From: GCA-002282575 sp964493995
GTDB lineage: Bacteria > Pseudomonadota > Gammaproteobacteria > Thiomicrospirales > Thiomicrospiraceae
DNA length: 46,245 nucleotides
Assembly (NCBI GenBank): GCA_964493995.1
Contig: CAZBQD010000014.1
Coordinates: 1-46,245, forward strand
Reading direction: 5' to 3'
Shown: positions 33,643 through 42,789 of the stretch, in pieces
Position numbering within the stretch: position 1 is the stretch's first letter
Layout of the letters: the number at the start of each line of letters is the position of its first letter
Notes under the pieces: model-generated
What the model saw: only the letters and a program-made list of their open reading frames with translations
Database searches by the model: none
Told to the model about the DNA's origin: nothing
Position numbers and translations under genes: made by a program

Positions 33643-34947
33643 ATGCCTCTATTACCCGCAGTTCCTCATCTAGAAACGGCGCTGAAAGGCCCTTTGCTGA
33701 GTATTGAACAAAAATTATTGGCCAACAAAGCGATTATCGAATCTTGGTTTCGTTGCCAGTTTCGCAGCACGCCAGCGCCCTTTTATGCTTCGGTCGATTT
33801 GCGCAATGCGGGCTTTAAGTTAGCGCCGGTCGATACCAATTTATTTCCGGCTGGGTTTAATAATTTACATCCTGATATGCGTCCGTTAGCCATTAATGCG
33901 GTGCAACACGGGGTGGAGCGTTTTTGTCCCATCACCGATGGCGTACTCATTATTCCTGAAAACCATACGCGCAATCTGTATTATCTCGAAAATTTGTGTA
34001 CACTTGCCTGCCTGATTAGCGATGCAGGCTATGCCGTGCGTATTGGCAGTCTGAATCCAGACATTCAAGCGCCCACCGCGATTGAATTACCTTCGGGACG
34101 TCCCCTAGTGCTTGAACCCTTGATTCGACGCGAGCATCGCGTGGGTGTGGGTGACTTTTTCCCTTGCGCTGTGTTGTTAAACAACGACTTGGCCAGCGGC
34201 ATCCCTGACATGCTCAATGGCATCGATCAGGTATTATTACCTCCCACCAGCTTGGGGTGGCATAGCCGTACCAAAAGTGCGCACTTCACCCATTACAAAG
34301 CGGTAGCCCAAGAGTTTGCCGATCTGATCGACTGCGATCCATGGTTTTTTGATCCCTTATTCACCACTTGTGAAGGCATTGACTTTCAGCATGGCGAAGG
34401 CATAGATCACCTGATTGCCAGCTGTGAACACCTACTCAAAGACATTCAATCGGCTTATGATGCGCATGGCATCGAACAAAAACCTTACCTCATTGTTAAA
34501 GCTGACGCTGGCACTTACGGCATGGGTGTCATGTCGGTGCTCGATCCGCAACAGTTGGCATCCTTAAATAAAAACGCGCGTAAAAAAATGACCAGCGGTA
34601 AAGAAGGATTAAGCACCGAGCGCGTCATTATTCAAGAAGGCGTTTATACCTTTGAAACCGTGAGCGATGCGGTAGCAGAACCCGTTGTTTATATGATTGA
34701 CCACGCTGTGGTGGGGGGATTTTATCGGGTGCATACGGGCAAAAGCGCCACCGATAACCTCAATGCCGTGGGTATGCATTTTGAACCCCTCGCTTTTGCC
34801 GATGCCTGCATTCAACCCGATGCGCGTTTGAATCCCGACGCTGCACCCAATCGTTTTTATGCTTATGGTGTTGTGGCTCGCCTAGCACTGGTAGCGGCGG
34901 CCAGAGAACTGGCTCGAAGCCAAGTTAACAATGGAGACACAGTATGA
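33643..34947 (+). CDS. gshA: Glutamate-cysteine ligase (T. ferrooxidans-type GshA)
   Basis: The enzyme joins L-glutamate and L-cysteine with ATP, the first step of glutathione synthesis. At 434 residues it fits the GshA family first defined in Acidithiobacillus (TIGR02049), not the E. coli GshA family. Typical segments are YASVDLRNAGFKLAPVDTNLFPAGFNNL, RVGVGDFFPCAVLLNND, LIVKADAGTYGMGVM and VIIQEGVYT. A GGATAA-type site precedes the ATG. Its stop overlaps nhaA (ATGA), and the second synthesis gene, gshB, follows nhaA. That position strongly supports the assignment. Confidence 0.93.
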   Translation: MPLLPAVPHLETALKGPLLSIEQKLLANKAIIESWFRCQFRSTPAPFYASVDLRNAGFKLAPVDTNLFPAGFNNLHPDMRPLAINAVQHGVERFCPITDGVLIIPENHTRNLYYLENLCTLACLISDAGYAVRIGSLNPDIQAPTAIELPSGRPLVLEPLIRREHRVGVGDFFPCAVLLNNDLASGIPDMLNGIDQVLLPPTSLGWHSRTKSAHFTHYKAVAQEFADLIDCDPWFFDPLFTTCEGIDFQHGEGIDHLIASCEHLLKDIQSAYDAHGIEQKPYLIVKADAGTYGMGVMSVLDPQQLASLNKNARKKMTSGKEGLSTERVIIQEGVYTFETVSDAVAEPVVYMIDHAVVGGFYRVHTGKSATDNLNAVGMHFEPLAFADACIQPDARLNPDAAPNRFYAYGVVARLALVAAARELARSQVNNGDTV

Positions 34948-36329
34948 CCCCAACACAGCGGAGCAACGAACACAACGACCGCTTCATTGCCCCTTTCGAA
35001 CCGGTTTTTAACAAACTACGCTCGCCCTTCGACGCCTTCGTACACAACACCACTGCGGGTGGATTACTGCTGATGATGACGGCACTAGTAGCGCTCATTC
35101 TGGCTAATAGTGCTTTAGCCAGTTTTTATGGTGACCTATTTCATACGCAGTTAATACTACAGTTGGGTGAGTGGAAACTCGATTACACTCTACATCATTG
35201 GATCAATGATGGCTTGATGACGCTATTTTTCTTTGTCGTTGGGCTAGAATTAAAACGCGAACTCTTGGTAGGCGAACTCGCCGATCCGAAACAAGCCATG
35301 TTACCCATATTGGCTGCCTTGGGTGGCATGGTCTTTCCTGCGCTGATTTACTGGTATTTCAACCCAACTGGCGAAGCTTCAGCTGGTTGGGGCATTCCCA
35401 TGGCAACTGATATTGCTTTTGCCTTAGGTGTGATTGCTATGTTGGCTGGACGGGTGCCCAAAGCGCTGGTCGCTTTTTTAGTCGCCTTAGCCATTGTCGA
35501 TGACTTGGGTGCCGTGTTGGTGATCGCTGTCTTTTATACCGAAAACCTGTCCTTGCCGCTATTAGCACTGGGATTAGCCTTATCCTTTCTGTTAATGTTA
35601 ATGAATCGGTCTGGCATTCGTCGTCCTTTACCTTATTTTATCGTCGCTACCCTACTCTGGTTAACCCTGTTGGATTCGGGCGTTCACGCTACCATTGCTG
35701 GCGTCATCACCGCTTTCATGATTCCGACCTTGCCGCAATACAATACGCAGGCATTTAGTCGTCAAATGCGTGAAGTGCTGGACGAGTTCGATCAAGCCGC
35801 GAAAGATAGCAGTGGCAATTTGCTGCGCAATCATCAACAGTTCGAAATACTGAATCGCCTTGAGCACAAGGTGCAGGGTGTTGCCACACCGCTACAACGC
35901 TTGGAGCATAATTTGCACCTACCGGTTGCTTTCTTGGTCTTACCCATTTTTGCCTTTGCTAATGCGGGTGTTCCTATCGATTTTGCTCATTTCATGGACA
36001 GCCTTAGCCACCCAGTAACTCAGGGTGTGCTTTATGGTCTAGTGGTCGGCAAGCTCATCGGCATTGCCTTGGTGAGCTATGTGGCAGTGAAACTGGGACT
36101 GGCAAAACTGCCACAGGACGTGAACTTTACGCAAATTGTTGGCGTTGCCTTGTTGGGTGGTATCGGTTTTACTATGTCCATTTTTATCGCTGAAATTGGT
36201 TTTCAAGGACAAGCTGAACTGATTGTACAGGCCAAAATTGGCATTTTACTGGCATCCCTCATCGCCGGTATCGTGGGCTATGTTTTCTTAAAAAGTGTCA
36301 CCGCCTCTACGACAGCGGCAGAGAAATAA
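34944..36329 (+). CDS. nhaA: Na+/H+ antiporter
   Basis: This inner-membrane antiporter exports Na+ in exchange for H+. It has 461 residues, longer than E. coli NhaA (388). Much of the excess is a hydrophilic segment at about 265-320 (MREVLDEFDQAAKDSSGNLLRNHQQFEILNRL) between helices. The functional helices are recognisable: HHWINDGLMTLFFFVVGLELKRE, GWGIPMATDIAFALGVIA with the conserved Asp, and the catalytic Asp pair in ALAIVDDLGAVLVIAVFYT. GIGFTMSIFIAEIGF is near the end. It is placed between gshA and gshB with an ATGA overlap upstream and three bases downstream. Confidence 0.95.
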   Translation: MTPTQRSNEHNDRFIAPFEPVFNKLRSPFDAFVHNTTAGGLLLMMTALVALILANSALASFYGDLFHTQLILQLGEWKLDYTLHHWINDGLMTLFFFVVGLELKRELLVGELADPKQAMLPILAALGGMVFPALIYWYFNPTGEASAGWGIPMATDIAFALGVIAMLAGRVPKALVAFLVALAIVDDLGAVLVIAVFYTENLSLPLLALGLALSFLLMLMNRSGIRRPLPYFIVATLLWLTLLDSGVHATIAGVITAFMIPTLPQYNTQAFSRQMREVLDEFDQAAKDSSGNLLRNHQQFEILNRLEHKVQGVATPLQRLEHNLHLPVAFLVLPIFAFANAGVPIDFAHFMDSLSHPVTQGVLYGLVVGKLIGIALVSYVAVKLGLAKLPQDVNFTQIVGVALLGGIGFTMSIFIAEIGFQGQAELIVQAKIGILLASLIAGIVGYVFLKSVTASTTAAEK

Positions 36330-36332
36330 TCG

Positions 36333-37280
36333 ATGAAAACACTCATTGTTATGGATCCCATCGAAGGCATTAAGCCTTATAAGGACACCAGTTTTGCCAT
36401 GATGCTGGCTGCGCAAGCGCGTGGGCATGAGCTTTATTATTGCACCGCCCAAGCACTGAGCTTTAGTGACGGTCGAGCCAGCGCAACGGCATTCCCCGTT
36501 CGTGTGTTTGACCAGAACACTGATTATTTCCAGCTAGGCAATGCGGTGACGCTGGCATTAACCGATTTTGCCATTATTTTGATGCGCAAAGACCCGCCTT
36601 TCGATAGCGATTATTTATACGCCACTCATCTGCTCGACCATGCACAAACGCAAGGAGTGGTGGTCGCTAATGCGCCACAAGCCCTGCGTGATGTGAATGA
36701 AAAACTCTTCATCTTACAATTTCCACACTGCATCGCGCCAACACTGGTAAGCGCTAAGGCCAGCGATATTCGCACCTTTTGGCAACAGCATGGCGACATT
36801 ATTCTCAAGCCCTTGCACGCCATGGGTGGCGCGGGTATTTTTCGCCTACAAGCGCAAGACCCGAATGTCGGCGTCATTATCGAAACGCTAACGCAACATG
36901 GTCAGCACCTGATTATGGCGCAGCGATATTTACCCGAAATTACGCAAGGTGACAAACGCATACTGCTCATTGATGGCGAAGCTGTTCCCTACTGTTTAGC
37001 AAGACTGGCCGCCGATGGTGAAACCCGTGCCAACCTAGCCGCAGGTGGTCGCGGTGTGGTGCAACCCTTGTCGGAACGCGATTATTGGTTAGCCGCACAA
37101 GTCGGCCCGAAACTGAAAGCGATGGGGCTAAGATTTGTTGGCTTAGATGTCATTGGTGATTTTATGACCGAAATTAACGTCACCAGCCCCACCTGTGTGC
37201 GTGAAATTGATGCCGCAACGGGCCTGTGTATTGCCGATCAACTATTGGCATCGCTGGAAACGGGCATTGCTACCTCATGA
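36333..37280 (+). CDS. gshB: Glutathione synthetase
   Basis: This ATP-grasp enzyme adds glycine to gamma-glutamylcysteine. Its 315 residues match the bacterial GshB length. Family features are MDPIEGIKPYKDTSFAMMLAAQ, LMRKDPPFDSDYLYATHLLD, the ATP-grasp glycine-rich region ILKPLHAMGGAGIFRL and RILLIDGEAVPYCLARL. The metal/substrate end is GLDVIGDFMTEINVTSPTC. It begins three bases after nhaA and overlaps apbE (ATGA). Confidence 0.96.
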   Translation: MKTLIVMDPIEGIKPYKDTSFAMMLAAQARGHELYYCTAQALSFSDGRASATAFPVRVFDQNTDYFQLGNAVTLALTDFAIILMRKDPPFDSDYLYATHLLDHAQTQGVVVANAPQALRDVNEKLFILQFPHCIAPTLVSAKASDIRTFWQQHGDIILKPLHAMGGAGIFRLQAQDPNVGVIIETLTQHGQHLIMAQRYLPEITQGDKRILLIDGEAVPYCLARLAADGETRANLAAGGRGVVQPLSERDYWLAAQVGPKLKAMGLRFVGLDVIGDFMTEINVTSPTCVREIDAATGLCIADQLLASLETGIATS

Positions 37281-38287
37281 TGACGCGTCGTCGCTGGTTG
37301 TTAACCTGTGTGGGGCTAGGTGTCGCTCCCCTGTTTGCTTGTTCACGCCCGCCACAAGCTTTTCAAGAAACCATCGCCGTGTTCGGCACCCTGGTGAAGC
37401 TCACCGTTTATACGCAACAGCCCGAACAAGCGAGTCGTGCTTTCGCTGCCGTTAATGCGCGTTTTCAACAGATTCATCATGAATGGCACGCTTGGGAAAA
37501 AGGCGGCTTGGTCAGCAAAATCAATGCCGCCATCGCTCAAGGCGAATCCATTGAAGTCAGCGAGGAAGTAGCGCAGTTTATTCAACGTAACCAGCAACTG
37601 TGTCGGCAAACCAACGGCCTGTTCGATCCGGGCATTGGCAAGCTCATTAAACTCTGGGGCTTTCAACAAAATAGTTACGAACACAACCGTGCGCCCAGTG
37701 CTGAATCACTGGCCGAAGTGCTGGCGTACAAAGCCAGTATTTTAGACCTTCATTGGCAAGGCAATCGACTCAGCTCTAGCAACGACAAGGTAGCCTTAGA
37801 TTTCGGTGCCAGCGGTAAAGCCTATGCCCTAGATGCCGCGACACAAACACTGACACAAGAAGGGATTCGTCAGGCCACCGTTATGATTGGCGGCGACATA
37901 CAAGTGCTGGGTGAAAAACCCGATGGCCCATGGCGCATTGGCATTAAAGACCCACTCAATCCGAATCAGGCTAAAGCCAGCTTGAGCTTGGCATCGGGTG
38001 AAGCAGCTTGCTCATCGGGTACTTATGAACGTTTTTACACCGATCAGGGTAAGAAAGTCAGTCATATTATTCACCCTCACAGCGGACAACCTGTGACGCA
38101 TTTACTGCACAGCACGGCCATTCATCGCGATGCACTGATTGCTGAAGTGGGGGCTTTGGCTCAATTGATTGCAGGACCTGAAGCTTGGCAAGCCATCGCG
38201 CAGAATTTAGCGCTTCAGTACAGCTATTTAATCGACAACGATGGTCGGGCATTCATTAGCACAGCACTAAACCAGCGATTACACTGA
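37277..38287 (+). CDS. apbE: FAD:protein FMN transferase
   Basis: ApbE covalently attaches FMN to a Thr of target flavoproteins such as NqrB/C or RnfG, in the periplasm. The protein has 336 residues from ATG 37277; ATG 37280 is a one-codon alternative. The N-terminus MTRRRWLLTCVGLGVAPLFAC has a basic/Tat-like start, a hydrophobic core and a lipobox-like LFAC. Core motifs are TNGLFDPGIGKLIKLWGF, DFGASGKAYALD, MIGGDIQVLG, SSGTYERF and SHIIHPHSGQPV. It overlaps gshB by the ATGA junction. No target flavoprotein is in the window. Confidence 0.93.
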   Translation: MMTRRRWLLTCVGLGVAPLFACSRPPQAFQETIAVFGTLVKLTVYTQQPEQASRAFAAVNARFQQIHHEWHAWEKGGLVSKINAAIAQGESIEVSEEVAQFIQRNQQLCRQTNGLFDPGIGKLIKLWGFQQNSYEHNRAPSAESLAEVLAYKASILDLHWQGNRLSSSNDKVALDFGASGKAYALDAATQTLTQEGIRQATVMIGGDIQVLGEKPDGPWRIGIKDPLNPNQAKASLSLASGEAACSSGTYERFYTDQGKKVSHIIHPHSGQPVTHLLHSTAIHRDALIAEVGALAQLIAGPEAWQAIAQNLALQYSYLIDNDGRAFISTALNQRLH

Positions 38288-38308
38288 TTGCCTGAATTCA
38301 GGCAATCA
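38285..38308. repeat. Perfect 24-bp palindrome overlapping the apbE stop codon
   Basis: The arms TGATTGCC and GGCAATCA surround TGAATTCA, giving a 24-base perfect palindrome whose first three bases are the apbE stop. No T-tract follows directly. It may be a weak terminator or an RNA-stability hairpin, or a dyad operator. Confidence 0.5.
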
Positions 38309-38407
38309 CCCCGTTTCTCACTCTCTGTTTGCAAAGCAAAACATAACATGACTGAGATCATGTTTTATTATTAACACGCTCAATATTTCTGCACAATTTA
38401 TGGGATA

Positions 38408-39478
38408 ATGCCGCTTATGAATACACCAAATCCATTGATGGGTTTCTATCTGCTCACACGCAACGGTTTTGAAGCCGAAGTCGCCAGTGAGTGCAACGAA
38501 CTCAGCGCCAGCAACGACTTACCCGGCTATGTGCAAACCAAGCCGAACACGGGTTATGCGGTTTTTCGTTCCTTTGACAGCTACAAACGCCTGCCCAATG
38601 GACTTTGTCTCAATAATTGGATTTTTGCTCGTCAAATTGTACCTTTATTGGGCGAATGTACCGGACTTTCCCCCGATGACCGTCTTGCGCCTATTTTTGA
38701 ACTGCTGGGCACACAGGCGGTTAGTAACATCATTGCTGAAACCCCCGACACCAATGATGGCAAAGCACTAAGCGGACTGGCACGCAGCCTGACCAACGCT
38801 GCGCGTCAAGCACTTAAAAAGCTCAATCAATATCATGAAGGTGACAAACGCCTACCCGCTTTGCATTTACTCATTTTAGATGGAGACCACATTCTCGTTG
38901 GTCTGGCATCGCGTGGTGAAGCTAGCCCTTATGCGGGCGGCATTATGCACCTAAAGTTACCAAAAGATGCACCCAGTCGCGCCATTTTGAAACTAGAAGA
39001 AGCCGCTATTAGCCTACTCACCCCCGATGAACGCGCCTATTGGTTACGCTCTGGTATGAGTGCGGTTGATTTAGGTGCTGCCCCCGGTGGTTGGACTTGG
39101 TGGTTGGTACAACAAGGCCTAGTCGTGGTGGCGATTGACAATGCCAATATGTCGGATGCCGTCATGCAAACGGGACAAGTCGAGCACATTCGTACCGACG
39201 GATTCAACTGGCATCCGCGCCACACCAACCACTGGATTTGTTGCGACATGGTCGAGCAACCACAACGTGTCGCGCCACTCATGGCGACTTGGCTGAAAGA
39301 AGGTTGGGCACAAGCGGCACTCTTCAACCTGAAACTACCGATGAAAAAACGCTACCTCATGGTGCAAGAATGCCTTGCCTGTTTGAATGACCTACGCGAT
39401 ACCCATCACATTCGGGCGCAACAACTCTACCATGACCGTGAAGAAATTACGGTAGTGGTGTTACCTAAAACACGTTAG
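38408..39478 (+). CDS. rlmM: 23S rRNA (cytidine-2498-2'-O)-methyltransferase
   Basis: RlmM 2'-O-methylates C2498 of 23S rRNA using SAM. The 356 residues have an N-terminal THUMP-like domain (about 10-180) and a C-terminal Rossmann methyltransferase. The SAM motif is DLGAAPGGWTWWL. The catalytic K-D-K-E set is represented by NHWICCDMVEQP, LFNLKLPMKKRY and the HDREEITVV ending. ATG 38408 and ATG 38417 are both possible starts; a GGGA lies close to the first. It stands alone between intergenic regions on either side. Confidence 0.94.
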   Translation: MPLMNTPNPLMGFYLLTRNGFEAEVASECNELSASNDLPGYVQTKPNTGYAVFRSFDSYKRLPNGLCLNNWIFARQIVPLLGECTGLSPDDRLAPIFELLGTQAVSNIIAETPDTNDGKALSGLARSLTNAARQALKKLNQYHEGDKRLPALHLLILDGDHILVGLASRGEASPYAGGIMHLKLPKDAPSRAILKLEEAAISLLTPDERAYWLRSGMSAVDLGAAPGGWTWWLVQQGLVVVAIDNANMSDAVMQTGQVEHIRTDGFNWHPRHTNHWICCDMVEQPQRVAPLMATWLKEGWAQAALFNLKLPMKKRYLMVQECLACLNDLRDTHHIRAQQLYHDREEITVVVLPKTR

Positions 39479-39537
39479 GCACAATTTATGCTTAATGACC
39501 GAATCCACTAACGCCTCACCTTACTAGGAACCTACTC

Positions 39538-41502
39538 ATGATGCTCACCACGATTGTTATTGCTTTACTGGTCCTCGCCACGATAGGACTAACGATACTG
39601 TTACTGCGAGCGCAACAAAAAGCTCAAGATGCTCAACTGAGTGCCGATCAAGCTCAACGTAGCGCCGCAGAATACCGTGAACAGTTAGCCCAGATAACCG
39701 CACGTGAGCAAGTGTTAGAAGACGCTCTGAACGTGATTCCCAAACCCGTTCTCGTCGGTGACGATGAAAAGGGCATGGTCTTTATCAATCATATGGCGGT
39801 GGACTTATTAAATAAACGCCAAGCTGAAATTGCCCAATTGCTCGGCTCGCCCCTACCCGCTCAACTCGGCACACCCATGAATGCATTCAGCAAAATTGCT
39901 GAAAAACAGGTCGAAATTAATGGCGTTAATTTCAAAGTAGAACACTCTGCTGGAGATCATGTTTGTGTTGTTGTTTTACAAGACGTCACCACCAAAGCCA
40001 ATATGGGCGATGTCATTGTGGATGCTTTAGAAGCCCTTAGAGATGGTAATCTGGCTGCCGCCAAAATTGATACCAACGGCTTGACTGAACAGCATTTAGA
40101 GCTGGCTTTGAAAGTGAATCAAGCATTGGCCACCATTGAAAAACTCATTCGTGATACAGGCCGTTACCTGAGTTTACAAGCCAATGCCAAACTCGACGAA
40201 GCACCACAAGTGACGCTTAAAGGTGCGCTAGGACAAATACAATTCGCGCAAAATCTGTCATTAAGCAATATGGCTTCTTTCGTTACCGAAGTCAGCACTA
40301 AAGCCAATCGCATCGTGAACGCCATGCACGAAGTCGATGCCGGCGTACACAATGTGTCAGACCGGGTACAATCGCAGGCCGCCGCCATTGCTCAAATTGC
40401 CAGCGCCACACAAAACATCAGCGACCGCAGTAAACATCTCGACGAACAAATGGCTCGCATGACGCAAGATGCCGATAGCACAGGACATCAACTCACCGAT
40501 GCCGGTGAAGCCATTCATAAAGCAGGCAAGGCCATGAGTGCGATCCAAGAGAAAAGCCGTCAAATCGAAGAAATTGTTGGCTTAATTGATGGGATTGCTT
40601 TCCAAACTAACCTATTAGCTCTAAATGCTGCCGTCGAAGCAGCACGTGCCGGTGAACATGGACGTGGCTTTGCCGTCGTTGCCGGTGAAGTGCGGGCGCT
40701 CGCTGGAAAATCAGCTGATGCAGCGAAAAACATTAAAGACCTTATCAATGCCACCATCAGTGATATTCGCCAAGGCGGTGAAGTATTCAACAGCGCCAGC
40801 ATGGCCATTGATAAAATGAATCACTCGGTTGCCGGACTGACGAGCGCCATTGGTGGTATGCGTGTTGGTGTGGGTGATACGACCAAAGGTGTCGATGAAA
40901 TTAACAAAGGCATTTCTTTATTAGATGACAGCCTGCAGCAAATCGCCGCGCTCATTGAAGAAACCGCCGCCGCTTCAGAAGAAGCGAGTAATACGGCTAA
41001 CGGCTTAGGTAAATCAGTCGGTATGTTCAGTACCGGACTCATGACCCAACTGCTGGCTCATGCACGCCAAACTGATGACTTCCGCTTCGCTGCGGGGCGT
41101 CGAGCGGTTCGCCTGTGGAGCATGCACGTCGCTGCCGATTTATTAGGGCTAGAGAGCAATCAGCAATTCAAACAAGACCCGTTAATCCAATGGCGCTCGC
41201 TCGTTCCCGAAGCGAATCTCAGCAGTATCGATCAAGCCCTAGCCGCCCTAATGCAGACCGCACAAACACTACAAAGTGTTAAACAAACCGACGCAATTCA
41301 TGAACAGATTGCGCAACTGCATGCCGCCGCCAAAGCCACTACCGATGCCATTACCGCCGAGGAATCTCGGGTTCTGACAGGAGGTCAGCGCATGACGTTG
41401 AGTAGCGCATCGCCGTCACTGTCTGGCAGCAAATCCTCAACAAACAAGGCAGCTTTGCCCGCGCCAAGCCGCCATAGTGCTCAAGAATGGGCTGAGTTTT
41501 AA
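39538..41502 (+). CDS. Methyl-accepting chemotaxis protein with cytoplasmic PAS-like sensor
   Basis: This 654-residue receptor has a single N-terminal membrane helix (about 2-24), no periplasmic domain, and a coiled-coil. A PAS-like domain follows (about 60-155; ALNVIPKPVLVGDDEKGMVFINHMAVDLL, ending VVLQDVT). The signalling region has the conserved hairpin (IAFQTNLLALNAAVEAARAGEHGRGFAVVAGEV). After it comes an unusual ~150-residue helical tail (RAVRLWSMHVAADLLGL and on), ending in QEWAEF, a CheR-tether-like pentapeptide. AGGAA precedes the ATG. Its stop overlaps the convergent gene's stop by four bases. Confidence 0.92.
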   Translation: MMLTTIVIALLVLATIGLTILLLRAQQKAQDAQLSADQAQRSAAEYREQLAQITAREQVLEDALNVIPKPVLVGDDEKGMVFINHMAVDLLNKRQAEIAQLLGSPLPAQLGTPMNAFSKIAEKQVEINGVNFKVEHSAGDHVCVVVLQDVTTKANMGDVIVDALEALRDGNLAAAKIDTNGLTEQHLELALKVNQALATIEKLIRDTGRYLSLQANAKLDEAPQVTLKGALGQIQFAQNLSLSNMASFVTEVSTKANRIVNAMHEVDAGVHNVSDRVQSQAAAIAQIASATQNISDRSKHLDEQMARMTQDADSTGHQLTDAGEAIHKAGKAMSAIQEKSRQIEEIVGLIDGIAFQTNLLALNAAVEAARAGEHGRGFAVVAGEVRALAGKSADAAKNIKDLINATISDIRQGGEVFNSASMAIDKMNHSVAGLTSAIGGMRVGVGDTTKGVDEINKGISLLDDSLQQIAALIEETAAASEEASNTANGLGKSVGMFSTGLMTQLLAHARQTDDFRFAAGRRAVRLWSMHVAADLLGLESNQQFKQDPLIQWRSLVPEANLSSIDQALAALMQTAQTLQSVKQTDAIHEQIAQLHAAAKATTDAITAEESRVLTGGQRMTLSSASPSLSGSKSSTNKAALPAPSRHSAQEWAEF

Positions 41503-42029
41503 TCCTCGGCTTGGTAGGCTTGCATCAGCTGCACATAATGTTTGGCTGAATAACGAAAAAAAGCGATTTCCTGCTCGGTCAGTTCTCGCACTGGCTTAGC
41601 AGGAATGCCCATATACATCCAACCGCTTTGTAACTGCTTACCCGGCGGCACGAGGGCATTAGCCCCAACGATGCAATGTTTGGGCACCACAGCGCCATCC
41701 AAAATGGTGGCATTCATACCAATCAACACTTCATCCTCGATGGTACAGGCATGCACCGTCGCATTGTGACCCACCGTCACATCCTGACCAATGACCAAGG
41801 CGTAACCCTTGCCATGCTCACCTTCGTGCGCCACGTGTAGTACAGCGCCATCTTGGATATTGGTTCGATCACCAATGCGAATGTCATTCACATCACCACG
41901 TACCACCGCACAAGGCCAAATATTGGTTTGCTCACCCAAGGTAACACGACCAATCACCACCGCTTGTTCGTCAACATAGGCACTGGCAGGCACACTGGGA
42001 CTCACGCCCTGAAAGCTTCGAATAGTCAT
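41499..42029 (-). CDS. Gamma-carbonic anhydrase-like hexapeptide-repeat protein (YrdA/PaaY type)
   Basis: This 176-residue left-handed beta-helix protein starts YVDEQAVVIGRVTLGEQTNIWPCAVVRGDVNDIRIG. It has the three-His zinc site: LHVAHEGEHG, then VGHNATVHACT. The C-terminal helix is typical (MGIPAKPVRELTEQEIAFFRYSAKHYVQL). The family includes weak or inactive carbonic anhydrases and thioesterase-like PaaY, so activity is not certain. AAGGAAAG precedes the ATG. It is divergent from the phosphatase gene and convergent with the chemoreceptor. Confidence 0.92.
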   Translation of the reverse strand: MTIRSFQGVSPSVPASAYVDEQAVVIGRVTLGEQTNIWPCAVVRGDVNDIRIGDRTNIQDGAVLHVAHEGEHGKGYALVIGQDVTVGHNATVHACTIEDEVLIGMNATILDGAVVPKHCIVGANALVPPGKQLQSGWMYMGIPAKPVRELTEQEIAFFRYSAKHYVQLMQAYQAED

Positions 42030-42121
42030 CGTCTTTCCTTAATCATCAGTATTATTGGCTTATATGCTATCATAAGCAGCATTATCTACCACTCAGTAAG
42101 CTACTTTTATTAAGGCAATCT

Positions 42122-42787
42122 ATGCGCATCGATCAACCTTGGCAGCGTTTTGTCTCTTGGCTGCACCTCCATTTTGTTGACCACGGCATCATTCGCCTTG
42201 CTTACAATAATTTCTACCAAGTGCTGCCGGGCGTGTTTCGTTGTAGTCAACCCTCACCCAGCCAAATTAAACGCTACCAGCAAGAACAGGGCATTAAAAC
42301 CATTATTAACCTGCGTGGTCATAACGATGACATGAGCTTTTGGTTGTTCGAAAAAGAAGCCTGTGACCAGTTGGGTATTAGCTTTATTGACCATCGCTTA
42401 CTCTCGCGCGACCTACCCAGCAAAGAAGCCATTCACGCCACCAAAGCCCTATTAGAATCGGTCGAATATCCCATCCTTTTTCACTGTAAATCGGGCGCTG
42501 ATCGTGCCGGACTCATGGCAACCCTGTGTCGTATTTTCATCGACAACACCCCTGTTGAAACCGCTATTGAAGAGCTGGATTGGTACTATGGCCACTTTAA
42601 GTTCGCCAAAACCGGCATGATCGACTTCTTTTTTGATGCCTATTTAAGCTATCAACGTGAAACCGAAAACCCGCTGCCTTTTTTACAATGGGTGGATGAG
42701 GTGTACGATTATGAAGCCTTATCGAAGCAGTTTCATTCTAATTGGTGGGGCAACCTCATCACCGACAAACTCCTGCACCGCGAATAA
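42122..42787 (+). CDS. Dual-specificity/tyrosine phosphatase-family protein
   Basis: This is a 221-residue protein with the PTP signature HCKSGADRAG (Cys-x5-Arg loop). Upstream are KTIINLRGHNDD and the candidate general-acid region IDHRLLSRDLPS. The family covers protein and lipid or phosphoinositide-like phosphatases. Being two bases before msbA and followed by a lipid A acyltransferase, an LPS or lipid substrate is more likely than a protein, but this is inference. The N-terminal ~30 residues have an amphipathic helix (WQRFVSWLHLHFVDHG) that could contact the membrane. Confidence 0.88.
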   Translation: MRIDQPWQRFVSWLHLHFVDHGIIRLAYNNFYQVLPGVFRCSQPSPSQIKRYQQEQGIKTIINLRGHNDDMSFWLFEKEACDQLGISFIDHRLLSRDLPSKEAIHATKALLESVEYPILFHCKSGADRAGLMATLCRIFIDNTPVETAIEELDWYYGHFKFAKTGMIDFFFDAYLSYQRETENPLPFLQWVDEVYDYEALSKQFHSNWWGNLITDKLLHRE

Positions 42788-42789
42788 GC

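Noticed and set aside
42742..42789. Longer MsbA start inside the phosphatase gene
   Set aside because: The extension has no family support, and ATG 42790 fits the family N-terminus.
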